DNA of 64,000 nucleotides from JAVBRA01 sp031548435. GTDB taxonomy: Bacteria > Bacteroidota > Bacteroidia > Bacteroidales > Rikenellaceae. Position 1 is the stretch's first letter. Every line of letters starts with the position of its first letter. Shown here piece after piece: positions 51,478 through 62,832 of the stretch. Location of the stretch: positions 67,406-131,405 of the forward strand of contig JAVBRA010000006.1 in the NCBI GenBank assembly GCA_031548435.1. Direction: 5' to 3'. A model generated the notes under the pieces. That model worked only from the letters and a program-made list of their open reading frames with translations. It was not told the origin of the DNA and ran no database searches. A program made the position numbers and the translations under genes.

Positions 51478-53664
51478 TTAGTAGATCGACATCATTTCGC
51501 GGTACTTGGGCAGCGGCCACTGGCGGTCGTCGACGATCATCTCCAGCGTGTCGATGCTTTCGCGGATCGTTTCGAAGAACGGGCGCACATTTTCCGAGTA
51601 GGCCATCGCTTTGTCGGCGATGCTTTCCAGGGCGTTAGCCTTTTTGCGTGCGTCGATCATCTCGTAGGTGGTTTCGCGCACGATATCCAGATGGCGCGAG
51701 ATGCGCTCGATGGCCCGGATCTCGCCGGCGGCCAGTTCCTTGTATCGGTCGCCGAAGATGGACTTGAGCCCGGAGACGTTCTCGATCAGCGTGTTCTGGT
51801 AGCTGATGGCCACCGGGATGATGTGGTTCAGGGCCAGGTCGCCAAGCACGCGCGCCTCGATCTGCACCTTCTTGACGAACAGTTCGTTGCTGATCTCGTA
51901 GCGGGCGTGCAGCTCCGATTCCGAGAAGACCCCCTGCCGCATCAGCATCTGCGAGAATTCCGGGCGCAGGAACGACTTGAACGCGTCGGGCACGTTGTTG
52001 ATGTTCTCCAGTCCGCGGCGGGCGGCTTCGTCGCGCCACTGCTGACTGTAACCGTTGCCCCCGAAGCGGATCTTTTTCGATTCGGTGATGAACTGGCGGA
52101 TCACCTGCAAAATCGCCTCGTCTTTTTTTACCCCCTTGTCGATGAGTTTGTCGACCTCGGTCTTGAACAGGATCAGCTCTTCGGCCACGGCGGCGTTGAT
52201 GACGATCAGCGGCGCGGCGCAGTTGCCCGACGATCCGGTGGCGCGGAACTCGAACCGGTTGCCGGTGAAGGCGAAGGGCGAGGTGCGGTTGCGGTCGGTG
52301 TTGTCGAGCATGATGGCCGGAATCTTGCCGATGTCCAGCTTGATGTCGGTCTTTTCGTCGGGCGACATTTTTTTGTCGTGCAGGCGTTCTTCCAGCGAAT
52401 CGAGTATCTCTTCGAGCGTGGTGCCCGTGAATACCGACAGGATGGCCGGAGGGGCTTCGTTTGCCCCCAGGCGGTGCGAATTCGACTCGCTGGCGATCGA
52501 CGACATGAACAGCAGCCCGTAGTCGTGAGCGGCCTTGATGGCGCTGACGAAAAAGGCCAGGAACTGCGTGTTGGTCTTCGGGGTTTTGCCCGGGGCCAGC
52601 AGGTTGACGCCCGTGTTGGTCATCAGCGACCAGTTGCAGTGCTTGCCCGATCCGTTGACGCCGGCGAACGGCTTTTCGTGGAACAGCACGTGCAGGTTGT
52701 GCTTGCTGGCGGCGCGGCGCATCACCGACATCAGCAGCGTGTTGTGGTCGACGGCGATGTTGGCTTCCTCGAACACCGGGGCGCATTCGTACTGGTTGGG
52801 AGCCACCTCGTTGTGGCGCGTCTTGATGGGGATGCCGAGTTTATAGGCTTCTTCCTCGAATTCTTTCATAAACGCCGCCACGCGTTCGGGAATGGCCCCG
52901 AAATAGTGGTCTTCCAACTGCTGGTCTTTGGCTGCGGTGTGGCCCATCAGGGTGCGTCCGGTCTGGGCCAGGTCGGGGCGGGCGCGGAACAGCGCTTCGT
53001 CCACCAGAAAATATTCCTGTTCCCACCCGAGGGTTACGTTTACCTTATCGACCTCCTTGTCGAAATACTGGCACACCTCCACGGCCGCCTTGTCGATGGC
53101 CGTCAGCGATTTGAGCAGCGGGGTCTTGAAGTCGAGCGCCTCGCCCGTGTAGGCGATGAAGATGCTGGGGATGCACAGCGTCTGGTCGATCAGGAACGCG
53201 GGCGATGTGGGGTCCCAGGCCGAGTAACCGCGGGCCTCGAACGTGTTGCGCAGCCCGCCGTTGGGGAACGACGAGGCGTCGGGTTCCTGCTGCACCAGCA
53301 GATCGCCCTTGAACGTTTCGAACGATCCTCCGCCCCAGACCGGCTCGTGGAAGGCGTCGTGCTTTTCGGCCGTGGTGTCGTTCAGCGGCTGGAACCAGTG
53401 GGTGTAGTGCGTTGCGCCGTGTTCCATGGCCCACGACTTCATGCCCAAGGCCACCTCGTCGGCGATCTTGCGGTCGATGCGGCGGCCGTGGTCGATGGCA
53501 TCGCACAAGCTTTCGTAGGCGTATTTCGAGATGTAGTGCCGCATCTTTTCGCGGTCGAACACGTTGCAACCGAAATATTCCGAAACTTTTTTCTCGTTTT
53601 TGCAGAACTCGACCGTCTCCCGTTTCTGGATTTCGTCGAGCGCTTTGAAGCGTATCGAGTACAT
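51478..53664 (-). CDS. glnN: Glutamine synthetase type III
   Basis: 728 residues, the size of GSIII from Bacteroides (about 729), not GSI or GSII. N-terminal FGCNVFDREKMRHYISKYAY; GSIII-specific catalytic blocks GATHYTHWFQPLNDTTAEKHD, PVWGGGSFETFKGDLLVQQE (split here), KTRHNEVAPNQYECAPVFEE, HEKPFAGVNGSGKHCNWSL and TGNRFEFRATGSSGNCA. It assimilates ammonium into glutamine and forms dodecamers. Own promoter at 53693. Confidence 0.97.
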   Translation of the reverse strand: MYSIRFKALDEIQKRETVEFCKNEKKVSEYFGCNVFDREKMRHYISKYAYESLCDAIDHGRRIDRKIADEVALGMKSWAMEHGATHYTHWFQPLNDTTAEKHDAFHEPVWGGGSFETFKGDLLVQQEPDASSFPNGGLRNTFEARGYSAWDPTSPAFLIDQTLCIPSIFIAYTGEALDFKTPLLKSLTAIDKAAVEVCQYFDKEVDKVNVTLGWEQEYFLVDEALFRARPDLAQTGRTLMGHTAAKDQQLEDHYFGAIPERVAAFMKEFEEEAYKLGIPIKTRHNEVAPNQYECAPVFEEANIAVDHNTLLMSVMRRAASKHNLHVLFHEKPFAGVNGSGKHCNWSLMTNTGVNLLAPGKTPKTNTQFLAFFVSAIKAAHDYGLLFMSSIASESNSHRLGANEAPPAILSVFTGTTLEEILDSLEERLHDKKMSPDEKTDIKLDIGKIPAIMLDNTDRNRTSPFAFTGNRFEFRATGSSGNCAAPLIVINAAVAEELILFKTEVDKLIDKGVKKDEAILQVIRQFITESKKIRFGGNGYSQQWRDEAARRGLENINNVPDAFKSFLRPEFSQMLMRQGVFSESELHARYEISNELFVKKVQIEARVLGDLALNHIIPVAISYQNTLIENVSGLKSIFGDRYKELAAGEIRAIERISRHLDIVRETTYEMIDARKKANALESIADKAMAYSENVRPFFETIRESIDTLEMIVDDRQWPLPKYREMMSIY

Positions 53665-53692
53665 ATTTTCCCCGTTTAATGGATTGATGGTG

Positions 53693-53700
53693 CAAATTTA
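53693..53700 (-). promoter_or_regulatory. -7 promoter box of glnN
   Basis: TAAATTTG on the minus strand, 28 bases before the ATG. Confidence 0.58.
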
Positions 53701-53841
53701 TGTGTTTTTCGGATTCATGATGCTAAAAACAGGGGGTATTTTCATGAAAAACATGATTTTTTTATCGTGATGGTGCGTTTTATCGGGGGTGTGATGTGAA
53801 ATGCGCCTCTTTTGCGGTATGGGAGTATGTCGATCCAATAA

Positions 53842-53870
53842 AAAAGGCCGTCCGCAACGGGACAGCCTTC
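53842..53870 (-). terminator. Terminator of secA
   Basis: Stem AAGGC-GTCC/GGAC-GCCTT with one internal mismatch and 5-base loop; minus strand continues into TTTTTTATTGG. Confidence 0.78.
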
Positions 53871-53891
53871 TTATATATAATAAGGTACGGG

Positions 53892-57194
<3,303 letters not shown>

Positions 57195-57251
57195 GTCCTT
57201 GTTGGGATTTAATAAGCCGTAAAGGTAAGTTTTTTTTCGTGGAAAATGAAA

Positions 57252-57782
57252 TCAGGGCGTGGTCCACACCCTGATCATGCCGTTATTCTCGTCCGGAGAT
57301 AGAAATTCCGACCCGGGTTCCTTGATGTCGATGGCGAAAATCTTTCTCGGGGCCAGGGCCGACAGCCGCTCTTCCGCTTCGGCTTGGGGCATTTGTTCGT
57401 TGTCGATGAAAAGCAACGGGAACGGCCCGTCGGAGGAGAATACGGTTCTTGCCCGCGCGAGCAGTTGCCGCTTGATCCGCGGCCTTTGTTTTTCCGCAAA
57501 GCGGAGGATGACGGCGCTGTTGTCCGTGCACCAGGTTGTGGCGGCGGCCCGGAGAATGTCGACCCGGACAACCCGCCGCAGGTCGTATTTGTTTAACATC
57601 GTATTCAGCGCCGAGGAATCGCAGCCGTCGTAGGCATATCCTTCGATGACGTACACGAACCGTTCGCCGCGACCGACCATCTCCTGCATCCGCCACAGCG
57701 GGTCGTTCTGCCGTTGTCCCGTTGAAAGCAAAGGGGCCGGTAATAGAAATGCCGTCAGGACGATTTTGGCAAACAGCGTCAT
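57252..57782 (-). CDS. Secreted protein of unknown function
   Basis: 176 residues from ATG 57782, which overlaps the upstream methyltransferase stop by ATGA. A signal peptide is clear (MTLFAKIVLTAFLLPAPLLS). The mature protein has YVIEGYAYDGCDSSALNTML and two further cysteine-region residues (TTWCTD), and ends LSPDENNGMIRVWTTP. The N-terminal strand and later IDIKEPGSEFL resemble the plug-like or carboxypeptidase-regulatory small domains of Bacteroidota, but I do not recognise a family. The frame continues upstream inside the methyltransferase gene, which is chance. Last gene of the lysE-xseB-methyltransferase run. Confidence 0.7.
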   Translation of the reverse strand: MTLFAKIVLTAFLLPAPLLSTGQRQNDPLWRMQEMVGRGERFVYVIEGYAYDGCDSSALNTMLNKYDLRRVVRVDILRAAATTWCTDNSAVILRFAEKQRPRIKRQLLARARTVFSSDGPFPLLFIDNEQMPQAEAEERLSALAPRKIFAIDIKEPGSEFLSPDENNGMIRVWTTP

Positions 57783-58423
57783 TTTACCTTTATTATGCTG
57801 AGGCCGTCGCGCAGGGGGACGATCACTTTCTCGACCCGGGGGTCGGCCTGTACCGTGTCGTTGAACTCCATCACGCCGCGCGTGTAGAGGTCGTTCTCGG
57901 GTGGAGCGGAGCACACCTTGCCGTACCAGATGGTGTTGTCGGCCACGATCACCGAGCCGCTGCGCACCAGTTTGCACTCGAACAGCATGCGGTAGTAGGC
58001 GGGGTACTCGCGCTTGTCGCCGTCGATGAACACCAGGTCGAAGCACAGTCCCAGCCCCGGGGCGATGTCGAGCGCGCTGCCGGTGTGGGCGATGATGCGT
58101 CCGTTGAGCGCGGGCGCCGCGCGGTCGAAATAGCGCGATGAAAGCGAGCCCAGTTCGTCGTTGATCTCGATGGTGTGGAGTTCGCCTTTTTCCCTCAATC
58201 CTCTGGCGAGGCAGATGGCCGAGTAGCCGGTGAACGTGCCGATCTCCAGAATGTATTGCGGCGAAACGATGCCCGAGAGCATCGCCAGGAATTTCCCCTG
58301 CAAAGCGCCCGAAAGCATTCGCGGCTGCACGACGCTCAGATGGGTGTCGCGTTCCAGTTCGTCCAGCAGCGGATCGCCGCCGCCGCTGTGGGACAGAAGG
58401 TAGCGTTCGAGGTCGCGTTCCAT
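57779..58423 (-). CDS. SAM-dependent O-methyltransferase (COMT/PCMT-like)
   Basis: 214 residues. Class I methyltransferase: SAM-binding GTFTGYSAICLARGL with preceding ILEIGTF (motif I), then the acidic strand HTIEINDEL and metal-binding region DLVFIDGDKREYPAYY, and VIVADNTIWYGKV. This is the tRNA 5-hydroxyuridine/catechol O-methyltransferase (TrmR/CaiE-like) family, so tRNA modification is one possible role. It starts 3 bases after the xseB stop on the minus strand and overlaps the following gene, so the operon is translationally compact. Confidence 0.92.
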   Translation of the reverse strand: MERDLERYLLSHSGGGDPLLDELERDTHLSVVQPRMLSGALQGKFLAMLSGIVSPQYILEIGTFTGYSAICLARGLREKGELHTIEINDELGSLSSRYFDRAAPALNGRIIAHTGSALDIAPGLGLCFDLVFIDGDKREYPAYYRMLFECKLVRSGSVIVADNTIWYGKVCSAPPENDLYTRGVMEFNDTVQADPRVEKVIVPLRDGLSIIKVK

Positions 58424-58426
58424 GCC

Positions 58427-58630
58427 TTACAGTTCGAGGTCGTCCGAGAGTGCGGCCTCGATCCGGCTCTCGGCGCGGCGCAACTTCTCTTTGCACAGCC
58501 GGATGAGCTGCGAGGCCCGTTTGACGCTCTCTGCGACGGTGTCGACGTCGGCCTGGCCGCTTTCGATGCCCTGCAATATTTCTTCGATCTCGGAGACCGC
58601 CTCGTTGTAGCTTATCTCTTTTTTTGCCAT
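58427..58630 (-). CDS. xseB: Exodeoxyribonuclease VII small subunit
   Basis: 67 residues, family size. ISYNEAVSEIEEILQGIESG is the diagnostic N-terminal helix, followed by VKRASQLIRLCKEKLRRAE and the acidic ending. It binds the XseA large subunit for single-strand DNA degradation; xseA is not in the window, which is common in Bacteroidota genomes only when it lies elsewhere. Confidence 0.94.
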   Translation of the reverse strand: MAKKEISYNEAVSEIEEILQGIESGQADVDTVAESVKRASQLIRLCKEKLRRAESRIEAALSDDLEL

Positions 58631-58652
58631 GATGTCATAGTTAGGCAGGCGC

Positions 58653-59306
58653 TTAAATTCTGATGTTGGGAATTTTGTCGGGCCACAGCATGCTGATGAT
58701 GGTGACGGCTCCCAGCAACACGATCAGCGCCCCCGATATTTTGTTGAGCCACAGCAGGTGCCGCGGCCGGAATTTTTTGCGGAACAGGCCGACGGTGAAT
58801 GTCAGCAGAAACCACCACAGCGCGCTGCCCACGCCCACGCCCGAGACCAGGCTCACCCCGTCGCGGATCTTCATCCCCGACTGCTCGTTGATCCCGAAGG
58901 CGGCGAACAGCGCCACGAACACAAACAGAAACGAAATGTTCGACAGGGTCAACAGCAGCATCGAGATGAAATCGCTCCACAAACTGTTTCTGCCCGCGCG
59001 GCTGTTGCGGATTTGCATGATGATGTTCTTGTTGTAGATCGAGATGCCGATGATAATGACCAGAATGCCCCCGATGCCCTTGATGATGGTCATGTAGTTC
59101 TCGATGAACGACAGAATGAACGACAAGAAAAAAGCGGCGATCATGGCAAAGATCAGGTCGCCCAGAGTGGCCCCCAATGCCGAGGCGAACCCCGTCCGGA
59201 AGTTCTTGCTCAGCGTGCGCTGGATGCAGATCACCCCTACCGGCCCCATGGGAATGGAAGCCAGAAAGCCGATCAGTATGCCTTTGGACAGAAATTCGAG
59301 CAGCAT
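58653..59306 (-). CDS. LysE/RhtB-family translocator
   Basis: 217 residues with six hydrophobic helices, the LysE/RhtB exporter size. N-terminal signature GILIGFLASIPMGPVGVICI with the conserved GPVG in the first helix and ATLGDLIFAMIAAFFLSF in the second; final helices end ALIVLLGAVTIISML. Probably exports amino acids or analogues. First gene of a four-gene minus-strand operon with its own promoter at 59329-59336. Confidence 0.88.
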   Translation of the reverse strand: MLLEFLSKGILIGFLASIPMGPVGVICIQRTLSKNFRTGFASALGATLGDLIFAMIAAFFLSFILSFIENYMTIIKGIGGILVIIIGISIYNKNIIMQIRNSRAGRNSLWSDFISMLLLTLSNISFLFVFVALFAAFGINEQSGMKIRDGVSLVSGVGVGSALWWFLLTFTVGLFRKKFRPRHLLWLNKISGALIVLLGAVTIISMLWPDKIPNIRI

Positions 59307-59328
59307 CGGGACGATCCGTTAATAGCTA

Positions 59329-59336
59329 CAAATATA
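59329..59336 (-). promoter_or_regulatory. -7 promoter box of the lysE-xseB operon
   Basis: TATATTTG on the minus strand, 22 bases before the ATG. Confidence 0.63.
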
Positions 59337-59449
59337 CTGTTTTTTCCGGTTCGGGGAAAATGAAGTTGCGAAGTCGCTTTGGCAGGGTTATTGATATTCT
59401 CCGCCGTACCATATAATATAGTTGTTAACCTTTAAAATAATTGAAAGCA

Positions 59450-60058
59450 ATGAAAAAAACAATTTACTTATTGATGGGTTTGGCGGCAGTGGCTGTCATG
59501 ACCAATTGCGGCCCTAAAAAACAGAAGGCTTCGGATGCCGCAAAACTGGCCGTTGAACACCTGCGCGACGGGCGGTATGCCGATTTTATCGAGGTAGTGG
59601 ATCTGGATACGCTGGTCGTGGACGAGGATTCGATCGTCGGCAGGCAGGGCTACGCCGATGTGCTCAAGTCGAACGTGCACCGGAAGATCCAGGACAAGGG
59701 CGGCATCAAGGACGTGGCTGTGGTTTCCGAAATGCCCTCGTCCGACGGCGCCATCTCGGACGTGAAATTGCGGAATACCTATAACAACGGCGATGTCGAG
59801 GAGGTCGACCTGGTGATGGTGTGCATGCCCGACAACGTGTGGAAAGTGAAGATGGGTAACGATAAAGAGGTATGGACCACCACCTACGCCGATGGCACGA
59901 AAGAAACCGTGAAACTCAAATCGGACGCCCGCCGCGACATCTACAAAGACAACGTCGACGGGGAGCGAAACTATCTCAAAATCAAAGAAAAAGGTGACGA
60001 AGAGGTGGTCAAAACCAAAATCGACGGGGAGAAAGTCGTTACGCGTACGCCTGACTGA
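59450..60058 (+). CDS. Putative lipoprotein, DUF4878-like
   Basis: 202 residues from ATG 59450; a TTG at 59441 also opens the frame. Lipoprotein-like signal MKKTIYLLMGLAAVAVMTNC with Cys20. The next ~100 residues (DAAKLAVEHLRDGRYADFIE, then DVKLRNTYNNGDVEEVDLVM and DNVWKVKMG) have the NTF2-like helix-then-sheet pattern of DUF4878/lumazine-binding-like lipoproteins. The C-terminal ~60 residues are Lys/Asp-rich and repetitive (GTKETVKLKSDA, KIKEKGDEEVVKTKID). Function unknown. Stands alone between divergent lysE and the minus-strand tRNA-Ser. Confidence 0.78.
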   Translation: MKKTIYLLMGLAAVAVMTNCGPKKQKASDAAKLAVEHLRDGRYADFIEVVDLDTLVVDEDSIVGRQGYADVLKSNVHRKIQDKGGIKDVAVVSEMPSSDGAISDVKLRNTYNNGDVEEVDLVMVCMPDNVWKVKMGNDKEVWTTTYADGTKETVKLKSDARRDIYKDNVDGERNYLKIKEKGDEEVVKTKIDGEKVVTRTPD

Positions 60059-60187
60059 TAAAAACGTTTTACTGTTTCGGTGGCCTTCCTGGCACGGTCT
60101 TGTCGCCGTCAAAATATGCCGTGAATAAGCAAATCGCTCTGTTTTTTGAATTCGTCGGTTTTTGATCCCGGTACTGTAACAAATGAA

Positions 60188-60217
60188 AAGCCCTGCAAAC
60201 ATTGATTTGCAGGGCTT
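60188..60217. terminator. Terminator near the lipoprotein gene and tRNA-Ser
   Basis: 12-bp perfect stem AAGCCCTGCAAA/TTTGCAGGGCTT, 6-base loop; usable on both strands. Confidence 0.78.
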
Positions 60218-60251
60218 GTTCGTCTTTTGTCGCCTGTTGTCTTAGGCTCTT

Positions 60252-60342
<91 letters not shown>

Positions 60343-60634
60343 TAAAAAACACCATCCCTTCGGCAGGACTTTCGTAAAACCCGCATCCTTCGCTTGTAAC
60401 CCGCGTGTTGTGCGTGTCCGTCCGTCCCGGTAAAGGGATTAAAGACCTCCAAAAACCGACGTCGTGTCGATCACTGGCAGATGGAAGGGGCCGGTCAAGC
60501 CCCGTGGCGAAAAGAGAGAACAAGTCCGCTCAATCTGTCGCTCTGTATCAGTCGGGTGTAAACCTGATTTTTCGTCCCGCCGGATAACCCGCGCGAATTT
60601 TGCCGCGCTTCGCATCCGAAGCACATCGATGATG

Positions 60635-60642
60635 CAAAGATA
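60635..60642 (-). promoter_or_regulatory. Candidate -7 box upstream of tRNA-Ser
   Basis: TATCTTTG on the minus strand, 293 bases before the tRNA. Either a long-leader tRNA promoter or the promoter of an unannotated small RNA covering 60343-60628. Confidence 0.45.
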
Positions 60643-60681
60643 CTGTTTTCTCTCTTTACACGCAATAAAATTTGCGTAAAA

Positions 60682-60880
60682 CTATTTATCCATCCATTCA
60701 TAGTTGGTGCGCCTGCCGCCACCGGCCTCCTTTTGCAATGTCATTTTCTCGATCAGGTCGTTTATATCGCGCAACGCTGTGTCCGGCGAGGTCTTTGCGA
60801 TCTTTGTCCATTTTAGAGAGAGTCAACTTGCCATTTTTGCGACGTCGGGATTTGGCGCGATGATTGCCGCGGTTTCTTAC
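60682..60880 (-). pseudogene. C-terminal winged-helix relic, Fic-family type
   Basis: On the minus strand, ending at TAG 60682-60684, one frame reads TSPDTALRDINDLIEKMTLQ followed by KEAGGGRRTNYEWMDK. The upstream part RKNGKLTLSK is in a neighbouring frame, joined by WTKIAK after a one-base shift, and an in-frame TGA interrupts the main frame. The pattern LTLSKWxKIxxxSxxTALRDINDLIxKGxLxKxxGGGRSTxY is the typical C-terminal winged helix of Fic-domain and related proteins in Bacteroidota. The rest of the protein is missing, so this is a remnant. Confidence 0.6.
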
Positions 60881-61059
60881 ATAAACACATTGCGAAGCCT
60901 GCCGCTATGGAGAGCAACCATAAATCTCAAATTGTGATACACTTCTCAACATCCGTATCCGGAGAATATTGTAGACTACCGCATTTGCTATCAGCAGGAT
61001 CGGTCGTTTCCAAAACAGGGGGAAAAAGAGCGTGCTTGTAGAAGAGACAAATATTTCCC

Positions 61060-61067
61060 TAACTTTG
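61060..61067 (+). promoter_or_regulatory. Candidate -7 box upstream of the second sigma gene
   Basis: TAACTTTG. The ATG at 61425 is 357 bases downstream, so its target is uncertain. Confidence 0.35.
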
Positions 61068-61147
61068 TAACGTCTTGGATTGAAAATAATCCCTGGCATA
61101 CATAGATATAAAGACCGATAACTCGTGAAATCTGGCAGGTTTTTTTT

Positions 61148-61218
61148 GAGTAGTAATCGGCAGATTATGCTATTACACTATACTTTAAAGTATGGCGTGG
61201 TGTCATCTGCTGCTACTC
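61148..61218. repeat. Imperfect inverted repeat
   Basis: GAGTAGTAATCGGCAGAT (61148-61165) and ATCTGCTGCTACTC (61205-61218) pair with a short bulge; inside is a small palindrome CATACTTTAAAGTATG-like (ATACTTTAAAGTAT). Could be a regulatory structure or a mobile-element scrap. Confidence 0.55.
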
Positions 61219-61424
61219 AGGGCTTAGCCAGAGCCTCACGGGTTTCAGATTGACCACCACGCTTTTTTGTCCGTACCGGACGGGGAAAGTGATCGTGCTT
61301 AAATAAGCGATCCGCCGGTTAATGTTCACGGCCATTGCCAACCATATTGGACTCGGCTTTAGACGGGATTTCAAGCAGAAACACCACCGATGCCCCGGAT
61401 GCAAAAAATGAAAGATTGTAATAA

Positions 61425-62093
61425 ATGGACAATGTAGGACGTTCTATTGCAACTGATATGAAAGAACAGCATACAACAGGGAACGTATTTCCGATTAGCA
61501 AAAAGCAGTTGGACGCGGCAAGGAAGGAGTATCGTAAGACGCTCGGCCTTCCCGCCGAATTGGTGGGAGAATTACAGCATGGCAGCGACGCCGCCATCCA
61601 GAAATTGTATCTGCACCTGTCCAAGCCGTTGTACAATTTCATCAAGTCATTGTTGCAGGACGGCGAAGAAGCAAAAGAAGTCGTCCACGATACATTTGAA
61701 TACCTGCTGGTCAAACGTGAAACCATCGACTTCTCGAAGAATGTGAAAGCGTTCCTGTTCAAATGTGCGAGAAACAAGGCGCTCGACTGTATCAAAAGCC
61801 GTAAAGTGCGGGAACGTTACCAATCGTTGCCGGATTATGACGACGATCACGCACCGGCGCATGACGAGATATATGTTACCAAAGAGATCGAATTGTTGAT
61901 CGAGTTCGCTATCTCCAATATGCCCGAACGGCGCAGGCAGATTATTCAAATGTATCGTAACGAAGGCAAGACGCCCAAAGAGATCGCCTCGGAACTCGGC
62001 CTGAGCGAAAAAACTGTGTACAGGCACATGGATGAGGCCAAGAACGATATCCGGACAATTATTCATGTCGTGACCTTCTTACTGATGGTTTAG
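61425..62093 (+). CDS. ECF RNA polymerase sigma factor
   Basis: 222 residues (211 if the ATG at 61458 is used). Region 2: DAAIQKLYLHLSKPLYNFIK, KEVVHDTFEYLLVKRETIDF and AFLFKCARNKALDCIKSRK. Region 4: MPERRRQIIQMYRNEGKTPK with helix-turn-helix KEIASELGLSEKTVYRHMDE. Hydrophobic C-terminal tail (IIHVVTFLLMV), as in the other sigma factor of this window. It begins an ECF/FecR unit that probably controls a SusC/SusD-type locus beyond the window. Confidence 0.93.
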   Translation: MDNVGRSIATDMKEQHTTGNVFPISKKQLDAARKEYRKTLGLPAELVGELQHGSDAAIQKLYLHLSKPLYNFIKSLLQDGEEAKEVVHDTFEYLLVKRETIDFSKNVKAFLFKCARNKALDCIKSRKVRERYQSLPDYDDDHAPAHDEIYVTKEIELLIEFAISNMPERRRQIIQMYRNEGKTPKEIASELGLSEKTVYRHMDEAKNDIRTIIHVVTFLLMV

Positions 62094-62349
62094 CCCTCCT
62101 TTTATCGCCTTTTCCGGATGCGGTTTCTATCGCGGATCGAAAGCGCCGACGAAATCGCAGGAAAAAATCTGTTTTCAGTGAGATATAAACAAGTTGATAA
62201 ATGATTGAAAAACAGCATGAAAAAAGTATGATGAGAAGATAGTTGAGTCGGTTTGCAACAACGGGTTGAGAAAAAATGCCATTCATGTCGCTTTATTAAT
62301 AGAGGGTGATCAAACTGAACCCCGTGAAATTCTGGCAAGAATTAATAAA

Positions 62350-62661
62350 ATGAATGAGCAGGAACTTGATGATGGATTTGTCGATCTCGCGTACAGACTT
62401 TTGAGTGAACTGTTCAAACCGGAAGATGAAACCACCCCTGAAAAGGTTTGGGCAGTACGCTGGTGGCTTGTACGCAATATCTGCAAGCCGGAGGTGGACG
62501 AGGCGCTGTGGAGGCACTTTGAAGAGAAAGTGACCTGCGATCCCAATCCAAGCGAAGAGGTTTATGCGTCATTGGAAAAGGTTAAAAGGAGGATCGGGAT
62601 GGTCGATCCAACCGAAGCGAAGAACACAATTGAAGAGCATGAAATAAATCATGCCGACTGA
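62350..62661 (+). CDS. Small soluble protein resembling a FecR cytoplasmic domain
   Basis: 103 residues from ATG 62350; the frame is open from 62266 without a better start. It is soluble and acidic: MNEQELDDGFVDLAYRLLSE, EKVWAVRWWLVRNICKPEVD and EVYASLEKVKRRIGM. The helical pattern and the W/L-spaced heptads resemble the N-terminal sigma-binding part of FecR anti-sigma proteins, including the one encoded 171 bases downstream, but there is no membrane helix and no FecR domain. It may be a stand-alone sigma-binding modulator or a truncated fecR duplicate. No firm family assignment. Confidence 0.6.
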   Translation: MNEQELDDGFVDLAYRLLSELFKPEDETTPEKVWAVRWWLVRNICKPEVDEALWRHFEEKVTCDPNPSEEVYASLEKVKRRIGMVDPTEAKNTIEEHEINHAD

Positions 62662-62832
62662 CAAGATCTGAAAAACAGCGAGGGAAAATTGATTTTTAAC
62701 GCGCTGTTTTTCATCGTGTTGAAGATAATTTTCGAAAAAATTGCGAAAACGACTGAGAATAACACCCATCGTAGTCGCTTTTAATATAGAGAAGGGTTAA
62801 TGGAAACTTCCAAATTTGGAGAAGTGTCATAA

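Larger units (their letters stand above)
60343..61424. other. Gene-poor region with relics
   Basis: 1,082 bases. It contains a minus-strand -7 box (60635), the Fic-type winged-helix relic (60682-60880), a plus-strand -7 box (61060) and an inverted-repeat element (61148-61218). The long open frames here have no recognisable protein content. Confidence 0.6.

Noticed and set aside
57252..58496. 414-codon minus-strand frame
   Set aside because: Its first half is the out-of-frame shadow of the methyltransferase gene; only the part from ATG 57782 has a signal peptide and plausible composition.
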